Positions 58,560-64,000 of a DNA stretch of 64,000 bases are shown here, piece after piece. This stretch comes from Fulvia fulva (taxonomy: Eukaryota > Ascomycota > Dothideomycetes > Mycosphaerellales > Mycosphaerellaceae), in the NCBI RefSeq assembly GCF_020509005.1, contig NC_063021.1:2046001-2110000 (forward strand), in the 5' to 3' direction. A program made the position numbers and the translations under genes. The notes under the pieces are model-generated. The model was not told where the DNA came from. It ran no database searches and was given only the letters and a program-made list of their open reading frames with translations. Every line of letters starts with the position of its first letter. Position 1 is the stretch's first letter.

Positions 58560-59500
58560 CCGCGTAGGTATATATACCGTAGTATATATATCTAGTCTCC
58601 TTTCTTAGGCATTCCCTTCCCTAGTATAGGCCTACGTAGTAAGGACACCTTAGGGTCTTCTCCCCGTATTATAGGGCTATATCACCGTACTGTTAGTATT
58701 AGAAGTACTATAGTACCCTATAGCTACTCTAATAGATCTCTATATCTATTCTCTCGTAGTTCTAGAATAGCCTATTATCTAGTATCTAGTTAGCTTGTTC
58801 CGCTATCTCTACCTAGATAATAAGCAATAAATACGTCTTCTCTTAGACTACTATCTTATATAACTATACTGCCTTCGTTAGTTGTACTCCTAGGGATATA
58901 TTCTAGTTCTATACTTATAGTTAGGGAAGGTCTTCGACCTTAAATATCCTAGGGACCCCGTAGGCGATAACGGTATACTATTAGTAGGAGACTCGTACCG
59001 ACTTCGCGACTTTAGTAGTCTACTCCTTATAGGTCTCTAGTTTTCGTCTATTAGACTCTTATACGGTAAAGAGTCTTACTACGCCTATTACCTCTACCTT
59101 CGCTCTAACTACCTCCTTTTGGCCGATTCTATCGATAATCTCCTTACTTATTAGGGCTACGATTTCTTGTTTCTCCGCCGGATTAGTAATATATAGGCGT
59201 ACCGTATTACTTACCTTTATAGGGGGTTAATTCTTATTTACTACTACTATTACCTATATAGTTAGTCTCTAGGCTACCTTCTATATTACTGATTAGATTA
59301 TCTTCGGGATTTAGTATAATAGCGCTTTTAGCGCTCCTAGTAGCTATACTATAGTGTTCTTATATACCGGGCTAGGTATTCGTTATCCCCTAGTAAGTTT
59401 TCCGCCTCCGTATATAGGGTCGTCTACGCTATATTATTTATCGTTAGCCTCTACTTTCTATATAAAAGGCCTTAATTTATGTCCTAGGTTTTTCCTTAGT
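58560..59500 (-). pseudogene. LINE ORF1 (Gag-like), first copy
   Basis: A separate Tad-like ORF1 frame upstream (- strand) of the one at 57360-58430. One phase is readable for about 750 bp with only RIP stops: ALKALLY near 59310, RVSYQQYTVIAYGVPRIF near 58960, and knuckles YFQYQQYGDIALQYGEK and PYYVGLYQGREC at about 58600-58700, then YGIYTYAEDIYLRKD. It is not followed by its own endonuclease but by another ORF1. The 5' boundary (59500-59760) is undefined. Confidence 0.68.
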
Positions 59501-59759
59501 TTGTTCCTTAGTTTAGCTCTTAGTATAGAATGTTCGTAAGGCTATAGCTCTCGTTACTTACTATCCTTCGCTACTATTCGGAGTAAGGTCGCGCTTCCTA
59601 ATTACGTAGTTGTCCTCCGTAACTCTATAACTCTAGGGTCTACCGTTAGGGGAACGGAACCTTAGTTTAAGGGTTCTTTATACTACGATTACGCCGCCGC
59701 TAGCGTAGGCGGGTCGCTACTACTTCAGTAGATTACTCGTCTTAATAAGAGCTGTCAAA

Positions 59760-61100
59760 TAGATAGTCCTCGTCGATCTTCCGCTTCTATACGAGTAAAT
59801 TAAGTATCTAAATAGTTATTATATACCTAGTAATCCCTTAAGTTAAGACTTGATCTACTAACAAAACTTAATAGAATAGTAAGGCTAATAAATCCCTTAT
59901 TGCTTAGTAATAACTTCTTTGTATTAGTAATAGCCTTATTACGTTCCTAGTCCTTACGATTATTACGATTTAATACGCTAAGTAGCCGCTCGCTATCGTC
60001 GCTTAAGTAGTAGTTAATAAAGCTTTTCTAGTACTTCTTCTACTACTCTAAGCGCTAATCCTTTACTAGACGCTTATTAGAGTTAATTATATTATATAAG
60101 AATAGGCCCTTAGAGTAGGTATCTTTAGGTTCGCCGGTAATATTTTAGTATCCGCTCGGCCTATTATTATTCTTATTTTTAATCTTATCGCCGCGGCTAC
60201 TACTACGGTTATTATAACCCTCCTTTTGACTAGTACCCCCTACTATAGTAGGTACCGTTTTCTCCTCTACTAAGGGTTCTCTAGACAAGGTTACGAAGAC
60301 TAATCGACCGTTAGTTATTACTAGTATAGTATCGCGTATCTACTCGACGTAACGCTTAGTAAGCTTTTATAGTAATATCTTATTACGCTTCTACTCGTTA
60401 TATAGAGAAGTACCGTAGGCTAGAGCCTACTTCTACTAAATAGTAAGTAAGAAGTATCTACTAAGGTCGTCGTACTCGGCGTAATTATACTTAAGTATCT
60501 TAGTCTATAAAACTAACTAGTCTAAGTACTAATTATCGATTCTACGTACGCTAGCCTTCTATAGCCTTAATAGCTTAAGTATAAGCTACCGCTTACGTAG
60601 TATATCGTCTAGGCTATACTAATCCTTAAGAGCCTAGTATTTTGCTCTAGGGGTAGTCCGGCTATATATAAGCTCTTATCCTAACTCGATCGTTATATAG
60701 ATAAGGTAGGTACTAAGCTTAGACCGTATAACTATAAAGATATTATATATCCGTTACTTACGGTCTACGTCTATTTATCGTAGCTTAATAAGGTCTCTCG
60801 CTATAGCGTCTCCTACTATATACGCTTATTAGATTTTCTTAAACGTTAAGTAAGTAGGCTCTATTAGCTCGTTACTTAATTAGTAAGAATTTATATACTT
60901 CTAGATATTTAAAGACTCTACGTAGAGCTCTAGCTAACGGTTAAACTTGTCCTATTAGTTATAGCTCTTTAGAACTACGGTACCCTAAGGTAGAGTACCG
61001 GTAGTTACCGCGGTCTCGGTAGTATCTATAACTACGGATAGGTTAGAGGCTAGTAAAAGTTCTACGCGGGTTTACTAGGCCTAGAGGTACTACTATACCG
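59760..61100 (-). pseudogene. copia-like gag/protease fragment
   Basis: The - strand phase at 59780-60420 reads as a hydrophilic Asn/Lys/Arg-rich gag tail (EGYNNRSSSRGDKIKNKNNN) leading to a DYQVYNNYLDT-like segment near 59840, which may correspond to the WxxDNAC(x)TH start of a copia-type protease. Upstream (60420-61100) is a capsid-like region with RIP stops. It is truncated before integrase. The family assignment is tentative, and it may be unrelated to the copia at 13196-34836. Confidence 0.45.
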
Positions 61101-61252
61101 ATTATAATAGTATTTTCAACAATATAAAATCTACTTTAGGGCTTCCTTATTATAGTAAATATTAGTAAGCGCTAGCCGGGCTTATAACTATTACGTTATT
61201 TATATAGGAAAATATTATACGGGCTTATATAGGGTTTTTCAAAAGTAGAGCA

Positions 61253-62367
61253 ACGTGCTTTACTACCGAGCGGGCTATACTACCGAGCGGGCTACTTTTA
61301 CTAAGAACTATACTACTTCTACTTTAATTACGACGGTATCTTAACATAACGACATCCTATAGAATCGTTACTAGGAGGACAATTCCTCTTTAGATTCTTC
61401 GCTATCTAGCGAGTCCACTTAATAGGTACGTACGTTATACCCCGACTCGCTATATCGCTTATAGCGTCGTAGCCTTAGTACTAGCTAAACACTATCTAGC
61501 GACTCTCTACTCACTTCCTACCTCCTAGTATCACCTAGAGGTATTAATTGCGACGCCTTATCGAAGGTTAGAGATCTCTAGACTAAATATACTTACGCTT
61601 TCGTGCTTTCCGCTATATAAGGGCCTCGTTAGACTTACGTAGCTTACTAATCTCGCTTTGTATAAGAGCTATCTAATACGCTATCTCTCTACTCCCTCTC
61701 TATTACCCTATTAAACGACCTTCCGCTTTCTACTACGCCTTTCTAAACCCGTAACGACGCTCTAAGACGTAATAATACCTATTATAAACCCTGTCTTATA
61801 GAAGTTATAGGTGTCCTAGTTAAGGATGCTATACTTCTCCTTTTTATTATATATAAGTAGGAACTACTTCTCGATAACGTCTAGATCTTCTATTAGGGCT
61901 CGCTAACAATCGTATCTACGTGTTATATAAACCTTTAGCTTACGACACTACCTAATAAACCTATCTATCTAATTAAGACTAGCGGGCTTAAGACCCTTCT
62001 CTTATAGTAATAAATCGGCCATTACTTACATACTAGCCTTTAATAGCGAGAAACCTCTAAGATCTAGCTCGAGTATGTACTTAAGTATTACCCTCTCTTC
62101 TAGCTCTATAAGCTTCTTCGAATTAGGCTCGTAGTCACCCCGAGGAGGTCGTCTATTTAATCGATACCCTAGTATAGTTCGAGACGCGTCGTATACCTTT
62201 ATAGTAAGTCGATTCGTAATTGTCGCGTCGCGTTTCGTGGCCTGGACAGCTAAGGTCAGTTTGGCCTCGTTTGAAGACAATACACGCTATAATAGTGGTT
62301 ATATAGCTGTATCTGTCGAAGTGGTACAGTTCTTAGCAAAAGTAGCCCGCTCGGTAGTGAAGCACGT
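61253..62367 (-). mobile_element. internally deleted pogo/Fot1-like transposon
   Basis: 1,115 bp with inverted ends ACGTGCTT(T/C)ACTACCGAGCGGG... (left, and complement of right, ending 62367). In the left TIR a 17-bp unit is tandemly duplicated (61261-61277, 61278-61294). The right flank begins TA but the left flank is CA, so the TA duplication is imperfect. It is shorter than the 1,853-bp pogo at 11264 because most of the catalytic domain is missing. It forms the right edge of the RIP island. Confidence 0.85.
61350..62280 (-). pseudogene. pogo/Fot1 transposase, DDE core deleted
   Basis: The N-terminus is open for 84 codons (62026-62280): NEAKLTLAVQATKRDATITN followed by RLNRRPPRGDYEPNSKKL and ELEERVILKYILELD, the Psq-type HTH and the start of the CENP-B HTH. 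The CENP-B part continues to about 61870, then DTYNFYKTGFIIG (first catalytic block, Asp to Tyr) near 61785-61820. The sequence then jumps to the Lys/Arg-rich C-terminal region near 61600 (RKARKRKYIQSRDL). The second and third catalytic residues are gone. Confidence 0.78.
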
Positions 62368-62522
62368 TAGTTATTATATTATTTAATATGCGGTGTTTCA
62401 ATGTAGTGTGAAAGATAATACGTTCAAACCCGGCTGCTTCAGGCGCTCCGCTAAGAAGCTTACGCCGGGGTCACGTGTGGACCAGGCACGTGAGCTTCTA
62501 ATTTGGAGAGTCTCATCGCTAG
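62368..62522. other. island/host boundary
   Basis: From 62368 the TA-saturated composition gives way to normal base usage with frequent CpA/TpG. No complete gene is visible. Degenerate upstream codons of the acyl-CoA dehydrogenase fragment (GESHR-like, with TAA/TAG) may extend to about 62490. Confidence 0.5.
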
Positions 62523-62840
62523 TTCCAACGCGCGTGTCGCAAGTTCATAGACGAGACGCTGTCCGCTCACGCTCTCGAATGGGAGAGCAAGGAGATCGTT
62601 CCGCCTGAAGTCTGGCAACGCTTCGCCGAGGCGAACATGCTGATTCCCAACCTAGCCGCCCTTGCCAGTAGAATGGTTGGAGAGATTGGGATTGGGAACG
62701 CTTTCTGGAGGCTTAGCGTTCAAGGACTTCGATGACATGCACTCGTACATCTATTTTGATGAGATGGGTCGGTGTGGATTGCTGGCGATCGCTGGATCCT
62801 TAACAGCAGGCATGCCATATGATGTTCCACCTATACTGCA
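62523..62840 (+). pseudogene. acyl-CoA dehydrogenase, N-terminal fragment
   Basis: The homologue would be a FAD enzyme of fatty acyl-CoA beta-oxidation. Frame 1 (62523-62656) reads FQRACRKFIDETLSAHALEW, then EIVPPEVWQRFAEANMLIPNL. One extra base near 62655 shifts the phase, and frame 2 (62656-62840) continues LPVEWLERLGLGTLSGGL, then DDMHSYIYFDEMGRCGLLAI up to GMPYDVPPIL. This is the N-terminal helical domain only (roughly 105 of about 400 residues). The FAD-binding middle and catalytic C-terminus are missing. Homology ends at about 62840, just before the GH5 gene. Recognised from family memory. Confidence 0.65.
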
Positions 62841-62951
62841 CAGGAATTGTACGAATGTCATTTCAAAGATACAACACAGTCCTATGGAAATCGTGTCGAC
62901 CCCGGCCGCCCACGAATCGACTTACGACGAACCGACTACACTAGAAGCGTC

Positions 62952-64000
62952 ATGCTCTCCCTGCTGGCTCTCTTAATCTTTACAGCCACACTTCATCACA
63001 CTGTCGCCAGAACTTTTGACTGGAAGACATCCAAAGCCAACGGCGTCAACCTCGGAGGCTGGCTGGTCCAAGAGTCGACCATCGATAACACCTGGTGGAC
63101 TGCCAGTTGCGGGAACGCCACCGACGAATGGACCTGCTGCGCATCTCTGGGCCCTAGATGTGGCACTGTCCTTGCCCAACGCTACGAGGCTTGGATCACA
63201 CCCAGCGACATCGATGAGTTGGCGTCGGCCAACATAACACCACTCCGCATACCGACGACGTACGCAGCCTGGGTCAAAGTTCCAGGCTCACAGATGTGTA
63301 TAGCGGCGATCAGGCCTCCTATTTGCAGAACATAGCCTCCTATGCTATCAACGCGTACGACATGCACATCATTATCGACATACACACGCTACCCGGGGGC
63401 GTCAATGGACAGCCCTTCGGAGAGCGTCAAGGCGCCTACGGCTGGTTCAGTAACGCGACTGCGCTGGGATACTCGTATCGAGCAGTTTCAGCTGCCATTG
63501 AGTTCACCAAGATGTCCGGCTTCGCATCGCAATTCACCCTTGAACCTCTGTACGAGCCCATAGACAATCGAGATACCAGCAAGTCCGACACCACACTGGC
63601 ACTCTCTGATACAGGAGCTGCGTGGGTGACCGAGTACATTAAAGGAGTGTTGGCACTTGTGCAAGCTGCTGGAGCCGACATCCCTGTCATGATATCTGAT
63701 GGCTTCAAGGGTGAAGCCTACTTCTCGCCATTATTTCCATCCACAGCAAACATTGTCTTCGATGTCCACATTGATTACTTTGCTGGCCGAAGTGCGGACT
63801 CCGGGACGGCTCAGAACCTGATTTGCGAAGATGCGAAGGACTCAGTCGGTGATGGCAAATTTCCAGTTTTTATGGGCGAGTAGTCCATCGAGACGGAGCT
63901 AAACAATCAACTCGCCAACCGCCAGAAGTTGCTGAATACAGGCTTGTACTCCTTCAACAAGTACGAGCATGGCAATGCGTATTGGACGGCAAAGTTTTCT
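62952..64000 (+). pseudogene. GH5 (family 9) exo-beta-1,3-glucanase, disrupted and cut by window end
   Basis: A secreted fungal cell-wall glucanase relative. ATG at 62952 starts a signal peptide (LSLLALLIFTATLHHTVA), then NGVNLGGWLVQES, typical of the family. Lesions: two extra bases near 63294-63298 (ATGTGTAT for ATGTAT) shift the frame before YSGDQASYL; the acid/base motif NEP reads YEP (63551-63559, AAC to TAC); and the nucleophile motif GEWS reads GE-stop (TGG to TAG at 63881-63883, a RIP-type change). Beyond the stop the frame stays readable (SIETELNNQLA, later NAYWTAKFS) to the window end. The acid/base and nucleophile Glu codons themselves remain. Confidence 0.85.

Noticed and set aside
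59354..59539. + strand 61-codon ORF
   Set aside because: Lies opposite the readable LINE ORF1 phase. Hydrophobic low-complexity shadow created by TA enrichment.
63016..63237. Other-frame ORFs across the glucanase region
   Set aside because: Out of phase with the GH5 motifs. Shadows of the higher-GC coding sequence.
1..64000. tRNA, rRNA, CRISPR or satellite arrays
   Set aside because: None seen by eye. The only short tandem repeats noted are the ATCT tract, the 43-bp and 17-bp duplications and the TGATCAG cluster.

Overview
This window looks like a transposon-packed, largely gene-free island of a filamentous ascomycete (Pezizomycotina), ending at the edge of ordinary host DNA. The signs are fungal Ty3/gypsy, copia, Tad-like LINE and pogo/Fot1 elements, a fungal GH5 exo-beta-1,3-glucanase at the right end, and an extreme repeat-induced point mutation (RIP) signature. 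CpA/TpG is almost completely converted to TpA while CpG is left intact. Gln (CAA/CAG), Trp (TGG) and Met codons have therefore become TAA, TAG and ATA throughout, and most reading frames are strings of short fragments that still read as one protein if TAG/TAA is taken as Gln or Trp.

Layout. 1-3495: 5' part of a chromodomain-type Ty3/gypsy (family F1, copy A), interrupted by a solo LTR of family F2. 3496-9709: full-length F2 gypsy (+). 9789-10535: a copia LTR. 11264-13116: a pogo/Fot1 DNA transposon. 13196-34836: a copia element (- strand), split by two nested gypsies: F3 (17695-25930, -, 110-bp LTRs) and F1 copy B (26466-33681, +, TSD TTTTC). 36019-45533: F1 copy C, itself carrying a young insertion at 39510-41973. 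45534-50249: gypsy F4 (+), truncated. 50250-56540: F2 copy B (-). 56541-59500: two Tad-like LINE fragments (-). 59760-61100: a copia-like gag/protease fragment (-). 61253-62367: an internally deleted pogo element. 62523-64000: two broken host-type genes (+), an acyl-CoA dehydrogenase fragment and a GH5_9 glucanase pseudogene.

The only undamaged coding sequence lies in the 39510-41973 insertion. Its two 329-bp LTRs look identical, it has an exact GCAAG duplication, and it shows no RIP. It encodes an intact Gag with a CCHC knuckle but no protease, RT or integrase. On the opposite strand, convergent with gag, is an intact 196-residue Cys-rich/coiled-coil ORF. The much older F3 element has the same plan: a long antisense frame of about 580 codons between the end of pol and the 3' LTR. 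F1, F2 and the young element also share an apparent Tf1/sushi-type self-priming geometry: a PBS-like 8-9-mer 2-3 nt after the LTR is complementary to an LTR site 39-41 nt downstream of the TATA box.

Boundaries were read by eye. LTR ends, TSDs and TIRs are base-accurate where stated. Domain limits inside RIP-degraded polyproteins are approximate.
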